Assembly (NCBI GenBank): GCA_017629145.1
Contig: JAGBXR010000020.1
Coordinates: 1 to 64,000 of the forward strand
Source: Alistipes sp.
Lineage (GTDB): Bacteria; Bacteroidota; Bacteroidia; Bacteroidales; Rikenellaceae
Reading direction: 5' to 3'
DNA length: 64,000 bases
A model generated the notes under the pieces. That model was not told the origin of the DNA. It worked only from the letters and a program-made list of their open reading frames with translations, and searched no databases. Made by a program: the position numbers and the translations under genes. Shown one piece after another: positions 34,222 through 42,245 of this stretch. How positions within the stretch are numbered: position 1 is the first letter of the stretch; each line of letters starts with the position of its first letter.

Positions 34222-34770
34222 ATGATTTACCCAATCGTTATATACGGCTCGCAGATTCTGCGCAACCAGTCGGTGAACATTACACCCGAGTATCCCGAGC
34301 TAAAGAAACTTATCGAGGATATGTGGATCACACTTGGCGAGGCCGAGGGTGTAGGTCTTGCAGCGCCACAGATTGGCAAGAACATCCGTCTCTTCATCGT
34401 TGACTGTACACCTTGGGGCGAGGATGATTCTACGCTTGCAGACTTCAAGCGTGTGTTTATCAATCCCGAGATTTACGAGACATCCGAGGATACATCCCTC
34501 TTCGAGGAGGGTTGCTTGTCGTTGCCAGGTCTTCACGAGAATGTACGCCGTCCAGTGACTATCAAGATGCGTTACCTCGATGAGAACTTCGTTGAGCACG
34601 ACGAGGAGTTTACTGGTAAGCCTGCGCGCGTTATTCAGCACGAGTATGACCATATCGAGGGTCGCGTATTTACTGATCACCTTGCACCCCTGCGCCGTAA
34701 CTTGTTGAAGAACAAGTTGCAGAAGATGGCACGAGGGTCGTATCGTGCGGCGTATAAGACAAAGCGCTAA
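34222..34770 (+). CDS. def: Peptide deformylase
   Basis: A 182-residue metalloenzyme removing the formyl group from nascent proteins. All three motifs are intact: GVGLAAPQIG, EEGCLSLPG (metal-ligand Cys) and QHEYDHIEG (two His ligands and catalytic Glu). ATG 34222 is chosen over TTG 34216. Structured repeat copy C starts on the last two bases of its stop codon. Confidence 0.96.
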   Translation: MIYPIVIYGSQILRNQSVNITPEYPELKKLIEDMWITLGEAEGVGLAAPQIGKNIRLFIVDCTPWGEDDSTLADFKRVFINPEIYETSEDTSLFEEGCLSLPGLHENVRRPVTIKMRYLDENFVEHDEEFTGKPARVIQHEYDHIEGRVFTDHLAPLRRNLLKNKLQKMARGSYRAAYKTKR

Positions 34771-34899
34771 ATTTGTTGTGATAAGGCAGATATCTGCCGC
34801 AGCTCAATCGTTGGGATGAATGGGAAATACGCTATGTATGTCCCATCCATCCCAACTTCTTTATCGCTGCAGCATCTACAGCCTTCTAACAACAAATTT
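34769..34899 (+). repeat. Structured 3'-UTR repeat, copy C (long form)
   Basis: Outer arms AAATTTGTTGT (34769-34779) and ACAACAAATTT (34889-34899), 11 bp. AAGGC pairs with GCCTT, and a local palindrome GGCAGATATCTGCC follows. CTCAATC is at 34803-34809. The inner stem is TTGGGATG (34811-34818) with CATCCCAA (34848-34855), then ATGGGA with TCCCAT. The tip pairs ATAC with GTAT, replacing the GTAC/GTAC of other copies. CTTTATCG is at 34859-34866. Confidence 0.85.
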
Positions 34900-34982
34900 G
34901 TTGTGATAAGCCGCAATCTGCGGCACTTCAGTCAACGCCACCGATGGACGTGCGTCAAGTACCATCCATCAGTGGTTTTTTT
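34894..34982 (+). repeat. Structured 3'-UTR repeat, copy D (short, terminator-like)
   Basis: Shares the right arm of copy C as its own left arm. GCCGCA-ATC-TGCGGC forms the left hairpin. CCACCGATGGA (34938-34948) pairs with TCCATCAGTGG (34965-34975) around GTGC-GTCAA-GTAC. Seven T follow directly (34976-34982), where longer copies have CTTTATCG. It can act as an intrinsic terminator. Confidence 0.75.
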
Positions 34983-35265
34983 ATACAAATAGCATCCTCG
35001 GCTTCATCGGTCGTAAACATCGGCCTTGACTACCTCTACGTATAAAATTCAGCCCGATACTTAAATATACATCATCGGCCAAGATGGTCATTGTTCTATT
35101 TTCGCCCGATGTTGTTCTATTGCGTTTTTCACGTGAGTGTGACTGCGTGGTCAAAATCTCAGTAGAGAGCTCTTTAACACTATTTTACCTCTATTTTCAG
35201 TAATGATCCACTTCTTGAGTGTTATAATTTATAATATGTAATTGCCCAAATTGGTTGAAAAATGC
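34983..35265. other. Intergenic sequence upstream of the small outer-membrane protein gene
   Basis: Remaining part of the 569-base gap between def and the next gene. No ORF, tRNA or repeat was recognised between copy D and the promoter at 35266. Confidence 0.5.
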
Positions 35266-35296
35266 TTTGAACTTTGCTAAAAAATTCATAAATTTG
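35266..35296 (+). promoter_or_regulatory. Promoter of the small outer-membrane protein gene
   Basis: TTTG (35266-35269), 19 bases, TAAATTTG (35289-35296): both boxes and spacing match the Bacteroidota consensus. The leader is about 40 bases. Confidence 0.8.
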
Positions 35297-35339
35297 TAAT
35301 CGAAAAGAAATTCTATTATCAATTTAAACCATAACAAAG

Positions 35340-35855
35340 ATGAAAAAATTTTTACTTTTGATCGTCGCATCACTCTTCGTTACTGGCGCATTCGCACAGG
35401 ATTGGTCAGTTGGTGCTCGTGTTGGTTCTGGTTTCCAGGCTGTAGGTCAGTATTCTTTTAACTCTAAGAACTATGTTGAGGCTCGTTTCGGTCTTTATTT
35501 GGTTCCTGGTGCTGCTGCAGACCTTACAGGTTTGTACAACTGGCACTTGTTCGATTGGAACTGGACTCCAAGCGCAGGTACTTGGTTCTTTGATGCTGGT
35601 GTTGGTGCTGGTGTCGGTGGTGCAAAGCAGTATGCTTACATTGGTGCAGCAGGTATGGCTCGCTTCGGTTTCAAGTTCCGCAATGTGCCTATCTCACTCT
35701 CAATCGACTACTCTCCTGTTCTTGGTCTTGACTTCGCTTATGGCTTTAACAAGGACTACCTGGGTGATACCGAGGTATCAGGTAAGGGTACTTACGTAGG
35801 CTTCCACCGTGCAGGTCTTTGGAATACAGGTCTTACATTTACCTACACCTTCTAA
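35340..35855 (+). CDS. Small outer-membrane beta-barrel protein
   Basis: A 171-residue protein with signal peptide MKKFLLLIVASLFVTGAFAQ. The mature chain alternates aromatic and small residues (EARFGLYLVPGAAADLTGLYNW, FFDAGVGAGVGGAKQYAYIG) and ends in an aromatic strand TFTYTF, typical of an eight-stranded outer-membrane barrel. The function is unknown. It is monocistronic between a strong promoter and structured repeat copy E, which can act as terminator. Codon use suggests strong expression. Confidence 0.8.
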   Translation: MKKFLLLIVASLFVTGAFAQDWSVGARVGSGFQAVGQYSFNSKNYVEARFGLYLVPGAAADLTGLYNWHLFDWNWTPSAGTWFFDAGVGAGVGGAKQYAYIGAAGMARFGFKFRNVPISLSIDYSPVLGLDFAYGFNKDYLGDTEVSGKGTYVGFHRAGLWNTGLTFTYTF

Positions 35856-35922
35856 TTTAGAGTGAACAGCAGTCATCTGCCCACTCTCAATCATTGCCCC
35901 AGATATCTGGGGCAATTTTTTT
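35856..35922 (+). repeat. Structured 3'-UTR repeat, copy E (short, terminator)
   Basis: Begins directly after the stop codon. GAGTG (35860-35864) pairs with CACTC (35882-35886) around GCAG-TCAT-CTGC. CTCAATC follows (35886-35892), then a perfect 24-base palindrome at 35893-35916 (ATTGCCCCAGAT and its complement) and a run of seven T. It shares CTCAATCATTGCCCC with copy A. Confidence 0.8.
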
Positions 35923-35948
35923 GCCTGATACCCAGTTGGGCCTATAAA

Positions 35949-35978
35949 CAAAAAAACAGACAACCGTTAAGTTGTCTG
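35949..35978 (-). terminator. Terminator of the tRNA-Glu transcript
   Basis: CAGACAAC (35957-35964) pairs with GTTGTCTG (35971-35978). On the minus strand it is followed by a run of seven T (A run at 35950-35956). It lies four bases past the tRNA 3' end. Confidence 0.88.
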
Positions 35979-35981
35979 CTT

Positions 35982-36056
35982 TGGTAGTCGATAGGGGATT
36001 CGAACCCCTATGTCCTGCGTGAGAGGCAGGTATCCTAGCCCTTAGATGAATCGACC
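35982..36056 (-). tRNA. tRNA-Glu (anticodon CTC)
   Basis: On the minus strand a full cloverleaf can be drawn. Acceptor GGTCGAT pairs with ATCGACT (first pair G-T). The anticodon stem CCTGC/GCAGG has loop CTCTCAC, giving anticodon CTC for GAG codons. The T arm is AGGGG-TTCGAAT-CCCCT, and a CCA end is encoded. Length 75. Confidence 0.96.
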
Positions 36057-36184
36057 AGTTGTCTCATTTTGACGGTGCAAATATACGGCCTTTTTTTTAA
36101 TCTCCAAAATATTTTGCAAAAAAATGTGTGAAAAATTGAAATTTTCCGTATAAATTACTAATTTTACATTCCTAAACCAGTTTA

Positions 36185-36946
36185 ATGATGAGAACTAATA
36201 TCAAAAATCTGCTTTGCGTAGTGCTCCTGATTGTTGCTGCGTGCAGCTGTGGACATCGAAATAGCGAGGGTACGTTGCTGCCAGAATTCGAGGAGTATAC
36301 ATTCTCTTCGGCCGAAGAGGGACGCTATAGTGTCAATATCCGTTATCAGCGTATTGCAAATGCCCAAAGGAGCGAGGCGCTGGCAAGTATCGACAACCTG
36401 AACTATGCGCATACGTTCGACGAGTATTTCGTTGTGCCACCTTGTGTCGAGGAGTCGGTAGCAGCACTTGTCGAAGATTATGCTGCAATCTGCAACCATA
36501 ACCATACAGAGGATGAGGAGTGTGTAGCGTGTAGCTATACGCTTGATCAGCAGGCGATGCTCCTTCGCAACGAGACGATACTATGCTTCGAGACCTGCGT
36601 GGAGACCTATTCAGGTGGTGCGCACGGTGGCTACTCATTGCTTTATGAGTGCTACGATTTGGCTACGGGAGCGTTCTTCGATTTTGAGTACCTCATCGAT
36701 GGTGAGTGGGCCGATGCTGTGCAGCAGCTCATCTACCACAAACTATATGAGGTTTGCGATGAAGTGTTATTTGTAGACTCTCCCGAGAGTATCTATATTC
36801 CTCGTTCAGTTAAGATTACAGATGACGGATTGCTTCTTGTTTACCAGCCATATGAGGTTGCTGCGTTCAATGTTGGCATCGTCACAGTCGAGATCTCCGA
36901 GGCAGAGTTGCTTGAGGCTGGTGCTCCGCTTGTGTGGGTAGAGTAG
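36185..36946 (+). CDS. DUF3298/DUF4163-like (RsiV-type) lipoprotein
   Basis: A 253-residue lipoprotein (MMRTNIKNLLCVVLLIVAACSC; the exact lipidated Cys is unclear). The mature protein resembles the DUF4163-DUF3298 pair found in RsiV-like and PdaC-like proteins: ETCVETYSGGAHGGYSLLYECYDLATGAFFDFEYL, followed by PRSVKITDDGLLLVYQPYEVAAFNVGIVTVEIS. No anti-sigma region is present, so it is more likely a periplasmic or surface binding protein. It has a terminator at 37002-37037. Confidence 0.75.
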   Translation: MMRTNIKNLLCVVLLIVAACSCGHRNSEGTLLPEFEEYTFSSAEEGRYSVNIRYQRIANAQRSEALASIDNLNYAHTFDEYFVVPPCVEESVAALVEDYAAICNHNHTEDEECVACSYTLDQQAMLLRNETILCFETCVETYSGGAHGGYSLLYECYDLATGAFFDFEYLIDGEWADAVQQLIYHKLYEVCDEVLFVDSPESIYIPRSVKITDDGLLLVYQPYEVAAFNVGIVTVEISEAELLEAGAPLVWVE

Positions 36947-37001
36947 CGAATATTGTTAAGAGTTTGTTTACGCAGAGTAAACGCCACTTCTGCATATGAC
37001 A

Positions 37002-37037
37002 AAAAAAGACTGTCCTGCAAATCGGACAGTCTTTTTT
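37002..37037. terminator. Bidirectional terminator
   Basis: A 14-bp stem (37002-37015 with 37024-37037) whose ends are A and T runs, so it works in both directions. It separates the convergent DUF3298 and htrA genes. Confidence 0.93.
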
Positions 37038-37042
37038 GTGTT

Positions 37043-38542
37043 TTACTGCACAATCATATAGCTTGATGCTCGGCCATTAGGATATATGCCGTCGATAGAT
37101 GTGATCTTGTCGCGCAGACGCTCCAAATCCTCAACGCCATATACAGGCTTATCGTTGATGTGGGTGATGACGAAGCCCTCCTTGATGCGTGCTCTCTCGA
37201 GTAGTCCTCCGTGTTTCACCGAGCGTACCTCTACACCTCCGCGAATGTCAAGCTGTCGGCATATGCGCTCCGAGGCTGTCGCAAACTGACCGCCGAGTGC
37301 TGCTACGATATCTACATCTTCGCGCGATAGTAGGGCGGTCTCGCCACTGCGATTCTGGAGCGTAGCTGTCAGCGTGCGTATCTCGCCGTTGCGGCGTACC
37401 GAGAGCTTCACCTCGTCACCTGGGCGACGTTTGCCTATCTGCTCGAGGAAGAGTGCCGAGTCGTTGACGTCGATACCATCTACCGCTACGATGATGTCGC
37501 CCTTGCGGAGTCCTGCCTTCGAGGCTGCGCCATCCTCAACGATTGATGCTACGTAAATACCTCCAATCTTGTCAATGCCCAACTCCTTGCCCATCTCGTC
37601 GATGAATGCCTGGTCTATTGCGCGGAACGAGATGCCGAGTACGGCGCGCTGAACAACACCCGACTCCTTGAGGTCGACTACTACCTTGCGAACGATAGTC
37701 TCGGGTACAGCGAATGAGTAGCCCACATAACTGCCGGTCGAGGTCTTGATTATGGTGTTTATGCCGACGAGCTCACCGCGTGTGTTGACTAGTGCTCCGC
37801 CCGAGTTGCCTGGGTTTACTGCAGCGTCGGTCTGTATGAATGACTCGATGCCGTGGCGGTCGTTGAGTGCGCCGAGGCTGCGTGCTTTAGCCGAGACGAT
37901 GCCTGCTGTGATTGTCGATTGAAGCTCCATAGGGTAGCCTATGGCGAGTACCCACTCGCCGAGGCGCAAATCGTCCGACGAACCGAAAGGAATGGTGGGC
38001 AGACCCTCGGCCTCGATGCGCAGCAGAGCCACATCGGTTGCAGGATCAGAGCCTATAACTTTAGCGTCGAATGCTCGGCCGTCGTATAATTTTACGCGAA
38101 GTTTTGTTGCATCCTCGATCACGTGGTTGTTTGTGACAATGTAGCCATCCTCCGAGATTATTACACCCGAGCCACCAGCGCGTGCCTCACGCTTGCCACC
38201 GCCCTGGCCATAGCCCTGTGGGAAGCCGAAGAATTGGAAGAATGGGTCGATCTGTCCGCCACGTGTGGCGACCTCCTTTATTGCCTCGATGCTGACTACG
38301 GCCTTTACGGCGTTCTCGGCAGCATATGTCAGGTCGGGGTAGTCGAGGGTAGGTGCCGATGTCACGAAGCGTGTATCGCCTTGAAGGCTATTGCCCGAGA
38401 TATTACTATCGGCAAATGATGTTGTGATATTTGCGCTATTTCCCTCCTTTGCAAAGTAGTTGTCAGCCAAAAGTGCAGCTGCAACACCGCTTACCGCCGA
38501 CAGTGCGGCGATAGACAAAAATGTGAACGTTTTCTTAATCAT
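37043..38542 (-). CDS. HtrA/DegP-family periplasmic serine protease
   Basis: A 499-residue Do-type protease-chaperone. ATG 38542 gives the signal anchor MIKKTFTFLSIAALSAVSGVAAALLA; a TTG five codons upstream is less likely. The trypsin-like domain has His in IVTNNHVIEDATKL, Asp in DPATDVALLRIE and Ser in NPGNSGGALVNTRG. Two PDZ domains follow (about 290-375, GLRKGDIIVAVDGIDV; and about 400-490, ARIKEGFVITHINDKPV). It degrades or refolds misfolded envelope proteins. Whether it is DegP- or DegQ-like cannot be told. Confidence 0.94.
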   Translation of the reverse strand: MIKKTFTFLSIAALSAVSGVAAALLADNYFAKEGNSANITTSFADSNISGNSLQGDTRFVTSAPTLDYPDLTYAAENAVKAVVSIEAIKEVATRGGQIDPFFQFFGFPQGYGQGGGKREARAGGSGVIISEDGYIVTNNHVIEDATKLRVKLYDGRAFDAKVIGSDPATDVALLRIEAEGLPTIPFGSSDDLRLGEWVLAIGYPMELQSTITAGIVSAKARSLGALNDRHGIESFIQTDAAVNPGNSGGALVNTRGELVGINTIIKTSTGSYVGYSFAVPETIVRKVVVDLKESGVVQRAVLGISFRAIDQAFIDEMGKELGIDKIGGIYVASIVEDGAASKAGLRKGDIIVAVDGIDVNDSALFLEQIGKRRPGDEVKLSVRRNGEIRTLTATLQNRSGETALLSREDVDIVAALGGQFATASERICRQLDIRGGVEVRSVKHGGLLERARIKEGFVITHINDKPVYGVEDLERLRDKITSIDGIYPNGRASSYMIVQ

Positions 38543-38652
38543 ACTCTTAAGTTTCAAAATGTTAGGAGGCGAAATGCTACATAGGCACGTGGTTTAATGT
38601 TGTTTGTTTGTCTATCAAACGCAGTTACTCGATTTATTATTGTGTGGATACA

Positions 38653-38689
38653 AAAAATCTGCCGAGCAGGTTGTGCTCGGCAGATTTTT
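38653..38689 (-). terminator. Terminator of the hydrogenase-hpt-divIC operon
   Basis: The stem 38653-38668 with 38674-38689 (CTGCCGAGCA core) has a five-base loop. The minus strand ends in a T run. It lies 17 bases past the divIC stop and closes the minus-strand run that begins at 44741. Confidence 0.92.
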
Positions 38690-38705
38690 ATCTCTATTCG
38701 TTTGG

Positions 38706-38996
38706 CTACTCCTCGAGGATGTAAACCGTCTCGCCGCTGCGCTGCATATGGTACTGCTCACGTGCAAACTGCTCCAAGAAGTCGGGCGAGTTTTGTATCT
38801 GCTCAATAAAGATGCTATCGCGTGCAATCTTGGCCTCGAGTCGCTCGATATGGTGCTTGACCTCGGCTTTGCGGAAGTGTGTGCGCGTAATCTTCCACAC
38901 CGTGCTGATACATACCACGACGGTGTAGATGGCCAGGGCTATAATCAAGCCTCGCCAGAAATAGCGCATCACGCGCTCCTTAGCACTATCTTCCAT
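38706..38996 (-). CDS. FtsB/DivIC-family cell division protein
   Basis: A 96-residue bitopic protein: a membrane span at residues about 14-35 (GLIIALAIYTVVVCISTVW), then a coiled coil (FRKAEVKHHIERLEAKIARDSIFIEQI) and the family end LEQFAREQYHMQRSGETVYILEE. It belongs to the divisome subcomplex with FtsL/FtsQ. ATG 38996 is preferred over GTG 38999. Last gene of the minus-strand run, nine bases after hpt. Confidence 0.88.
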   Translation of the reverse strand: MEDSAKERVMRYFWRGLIIALAIYTVVVCISTVWKITRTHFRKAEVKHHIERLEAKIARDSIFIEQIQNSPDFLEQFAREQYHMQRSGETVYILEE

Positions 38997-39005
38997 CACT
39001 CGGTG

Positions 39006-39551
39006 TTACTCCTCGTCTAAGACGTATATGTCCTTTAAGTTACGACCTATCTGATTGTAGTCCAAGCCATAACCTACGATAAACTCGTTGCCGATAGGCA
39101 TAGCTACGTAGTCGATCTTGTACTCGTGGAGGAACTTCTCGGGCTTATAGAAGAGCGTGCATATAGCCACACTCGCTGGCTTGCGCTCCTTAAGGTACTC
39201 GAGCAGGTAGTTCATACTGTGGCCAGTCTCGACAATATCCTCAACGATGATGATATCCTTACCCTCGATATCGAAGTCGATGCCGAGGTGCTGCTTGATA
39301 GTACCTGTTGACTGCGTGCCGTCGTATGACGAAATCTTTACGAAGGCCAAACGCGAGTCGAAGTTAACCTTGCGTACAAGGTCGCTGAGGAAGAGGAATG
39401 CGCCGCTCAACACACCCAAGAAGATCGGTGTCTTACCCTCATAACGCTCGTTGAGCTGCTCGGCAACGCGCTCTACAGCCTTATCAATCTCCTCAGCAGG
39501 GATCATAATCTTGAACTTACGATCCAGCAATTTTATCTTTTTGTTCTCCAC
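39006..39551 (-). CDS. hpt: Hypoxanthine phosphoribosyltransferase
   Basis: A type I phosphoribosyltransferase making IMP/GMP from hypoxanthine/guanine and PRPP. The PRPP-binding motif IIIVEDIVETGHSM is complete, preceded by FVKISSYDGTQSTG. There is no early ATG: GTG at 39551 gives about 181 residues and VENKKIKLLDRKFKI, close to family length. TTG at 39572 or 39599 are alternatives. It lies 50 bases after hydF with no visible terminator. Confidence 0.9.
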   Translation of the reverse strand: MENKKIKLLDRKFKIMIPAEEIDKAVERVAEQLNERYEGKTPIFLGVLSGAFLFLSDLVRKVNFDSRLAFVKISSYDGTQSTGTIKQHLGIDFDIEGKDIIIVEDIVETGHSMNYLLEYLKERKPASVAICTLFYKPEKFLHEYKIDYVAMPIGNEFIVGYGLDYNQIGRNLKDIYVLDEE

Positions 39552-39601
39552 AGTGGTAGTAATTTTGCTCAAAGTTACATAATTTATCCTAATCTGCAAA
39601 A

Positions 39602-40783
39602 CTAATTTGTTCTTACTCGCTCGAGGATGCCGCTCAATGCAGCGAGAATTACACCATAGTTGGTGATTGCTACGCCTTGCTTGCGCGCCTTCTCAACGCG
39701 GCTGAGCACGTGGCGGCGGTTGAACATACACGCACCGCAGTGTATCACCAGGTGGTAGGGCGTGAGGTCTTCGGGGTAGTCTGCGCCACCGACAATGTCG
39801 ATGTGTAGTTCCTCTCCAAATCTCTTGCGTAGCAAGCGCGGAAGCTTCACGCGGCCTATATCCTCGTTCTGTGGCGTATGGGTGCAGGCCTCGGCAATGA
39901 GGATGCGCGACGAAGAGGTGATGCTCTTCAGTGCCTTTACGCCCTCGGTGAAGAGCGCGATATCACCCTTGTAGCGTGCAAAGAGAATCGAGAATGACGT
40001 TAGTGTAGACTCCGCTGGCTTGAGGTTGTATACAGCATCGAAGGCTTGAGAGTCGGTGATGATAAGCTCTGGAGCTTTGCCTAGTGCTGACAATGCTGCG
40101 GACATAGTATCTGGCGTGCAGCAAATCGGAATGCAGCCACGATCCAGCAATTCGCGTATGGTTTGCACCTGTGGTTGAATGAGGCGGCCCTTTGGTGCCG
40201 ACTTATCCTGTGGCATAACCAAAAGCACCTTGTCGCCAGCATTGCAGAAGCCCTCGGTGATGAGGCGCTGCTCCTCACTGCGCAGTGCGCGCAGTGCCTC
40301 GTAGAGCTGCTCCATACCCTCACCGCGAAGTGCGCTAATGGTGAGCACCTTCTTATCCGTAGCTACTGCGATGTCGGCTGCCAGCGCCTCACTGTTGTTG
40401 AGGCGGTCGGCCTGCGAAAGAATCACTACAGTAGGGATCTCCCTTATGCGACACTCCTCCATAATCTGAAGCTCTGTCTCGAAGCTTTTGTCGGTGAAGA
40501 GTATCAGTGCTATATCGGTCTGGTCGAGAATCTTCGCACTGCGTGCAACGCGCTCCGTACCGAGCAGTGTGGTGTCGTCCAGACCTGGGGTGTCGATGAT
40601 TACGGCAGCGCCCAGGCCATTGATCTCCATTGCCTTGCGTACAGGGTCAGTGGTTGTTCCCGGCTGTGCAGAGACGATGGCCGTCTGCTGACCTGTGAGG
40701 GCATTCATAAGTGTCGATTTTCCGGCATTGCAGCGACCAAATATCGCTATATGCACTCGCTCGGCGCTTGATGTAGTCTGCAT
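39602..40783 (-). CDS. hydF: [FeFe] hydrogenase maturation GTPase HydF
   Basis: A 393-residue scaffold/carrier that receives the H-cluster two-iron precursor and delivers it to apo-hydrogenase. The N-terminal GTPase domain has P-loop GRCNAGKST (residues about 16-24), DTPGLDD and a G4-like SQADR. The C-terminal cluster-binding motif CTH...46 residues...CGAC matches the HydF pattern CxHx(46-53)CxxC. Fourth gene of the hydrogenase operon, 12 bases after hydG. Confidence 0.95.
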   Translation of the reverse strand: MQTTSSAERVHIAIFGRCNAGKSTLMNALTGQQTAIVSAQPGTTTDPVRKAMEINGLGAAVIIDTPGLDDTTLLGTERVARSAKILDQTDIALILFTDKSFETELQIMEECRIREIPTVVILSQADRLNNSEALAADIAVATDKKVLTISALRGEGMEQLYEALRALRSEEQRLITEGFCNAGDKVLLVMPQDKSAPKGRLIQPQVQTIRELLDRGCIPICCTPDTMSAALSALGKAPELIITDSQAFDAVYNLKPAESTLTSFSILFARYKGDIALFTEGVKALKSITSSSRILIAEACTHTPQNEDIGRVKLPRLLRKRFGEELHIDIVGGADYPEDLTPYHLVIHCGACMFNRRHVLSRVEKARKQGVAITNYGVILAALSGILERVRTN

Positions 40784-40795
40784 AGCTTCAATGCG

Positions 40796-42232
40796 TTAGA
40801 ATCTAAAATCGCGCTTGCCTTTGACAATCTCCTCGAGATTCTTGAGCGTGATGCGGCGAATCTTCTCCGAAGGGATAATCTGCGTCTGGCGAGCTATCAT
40901 ATTCTTACCCAGCAGCTTGACATTCGGCGATGCGTAGTCCTCGAGATACTCAGCAAGTGTCATAAGCGCATTTGGTGCACAGCAGTCACCAATAAGACCT
41001 CGCTTGGCAAGCGACATAAATCTATCGCCCGTACGTCCCTCGCGGTAGCACGCCGTACAGAAACTTGGCATATAGCCGAGCTCCAGTAGCCAGCCTACAA
41101 TCTCGTCGAGCGTGCGGTTGTCCGAGATGTCGAACTGTGCCGAGTCCTCGACATTCTCCATCTCCTGCTCATCGGCATAGCCGCCAACGCTGGTGCGTGA
41201 GCCACCGCTAAGCTGCGATACACCTACGTCGAGCACCAACTCGCGTGAGCGCTTCGACTCGCGCGTCGATACGATCATACCTGTGTATGGCACAGCGATG
41301 CGCAATACGGCTACGATGCGGCGGAATACCTCGTCGGTGACTGCATCGGGGAAATCCTTTGGGTCGATATCGTCGGCTGGACGGATACGAGGTACGCTGA
41401 TTGTGTGAGGGCCGACGCCAAAGCGTGCTTCAAGGTGCTCAGCGTGCATAAGAATACCAACAAGGTCGTAGCGATAGTTCGATAGACCGAACAGAGCACC
41501 GACACCAACATCGTCGATACCACCCTCCATAGCTCTGTCCATAGCCTCGGTGTGGTATGCCCAGTCGCTCTTTGGACCAGTTGGGTGGAGCTTCTCATAT
41601 GCCTCGCGGTCATATGTCTCCTCGAAGAGGATATATGTGCCGATGCCGGCATCCTTCAGACGTGTGTAGTTCTCGACAGTCGTAGCTGCGATATTTACAT
41701 TCACGCGGCGGATAGCTCCGTTCTTATGTTTTATAGAATATATGGTATCAATCGACTCCAGTACATACTCGATAGGGCTGAGCTTGGGGTGCTCGCCAGT
41801 CTCAAGGGCCAGGCGCTTGTGTCCCATATCCTGCAATGCAATAACCTCGCGACGAATCTCCTCCTGCGTAAGCTTGCGGCGAGGAATTGTGCGATTCTGC
41901 GCGTGGTATGGGCAGTAGACGCAGCCGTTGACGCAGTGGTTCGACAGGTATAGTGGGGCAAACATTACAATGCGGTTGCCGTAGATGCGCTCCTTGAGCT
42001 TTCGCGCGATGGCATAGATGCGCTCCTCGATCTCTTTGTCCTCCACCTCGATAAGAACAGCAGCCTCGCGGTGCGTGATGCCCTTGCCCTGCTCGGCCTT
42101 GAGGAGTATCTCCTCGATAAGTGCGCGGTCATTACGCATCTGGCGCGCATACTCCAACGTTGCGCGAATCTCGCCATCGTGGATGAACTCTGCCGCGTGG
42201 GGAGATTTAGGGTTGTATTCTATTGTACTCAT
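40796..42232 (-). CDS. hydG: [FeFe] hydrogenase maturation radical SAM tyrosine lyase HydG
   Basis: A 478-residue radical SAM enzyme that cleaves tyrosine to supply CO and cyanide ligands on iron. The SAM cluster motif is CVNGCVYC (CX3CX2C). The C-terminal auxiliary-cluster motif CX2CX22C is present (CTAC ... CAPNAL). The length is typical (about 470), and all cluster ligands are intact. It lies between hydE and hydF on the same strand. Confidence 0.96.
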   Translation of the reverse strand: MSTIEYNPKSPHAAEFIHDGEIRATLEYARQMRNDRALIEEILLKAEQGKGITHREAAVLIEVEDKEIEERIYAIARKLKERIYGNRIVMFAPLYLSNHCVNGCVYCPYHAQNRTIPRRKLTQEEIRREVIALQDMGHKRLALETGEHPKLSPIEYVLESIDTIYSIKHKNGAIRRVNVNIAATTVENYTRLKDAGIGTYILFEETYDREAYEKLHPTGPKSDWAYHTEAMDRAMEGGIDDVGVGALFGLSNYRYDLVGILMHAEHLEARFGVGPHTISVPRIRPADDIDPKDFPDAVTDEVFRRIVAVLRIAVPYTGMIVSTRESKRSRELVLDVGVSQLSGGSRTSVGGYADEQEMENVEDSAQFDISDNRTLDEIVGWLLELGYMPSFCTACYREGRTGDRFMSLAKRGLIGDCCAPNALMTLAEYLEDYASPNVKLLGKNMIARQTQIIPSEKIRRITLKNLEEIVKGKRDFRF

Positions 42233-42245
42233 AACATAACTAGTT

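Noticed and set aside
39552..39599. TTG start adding 16 residues to hpt
   Set aside because: The extra residues have no counterpart in family members as I recall them; GTG 39551 is closer to normal length, though not certain.
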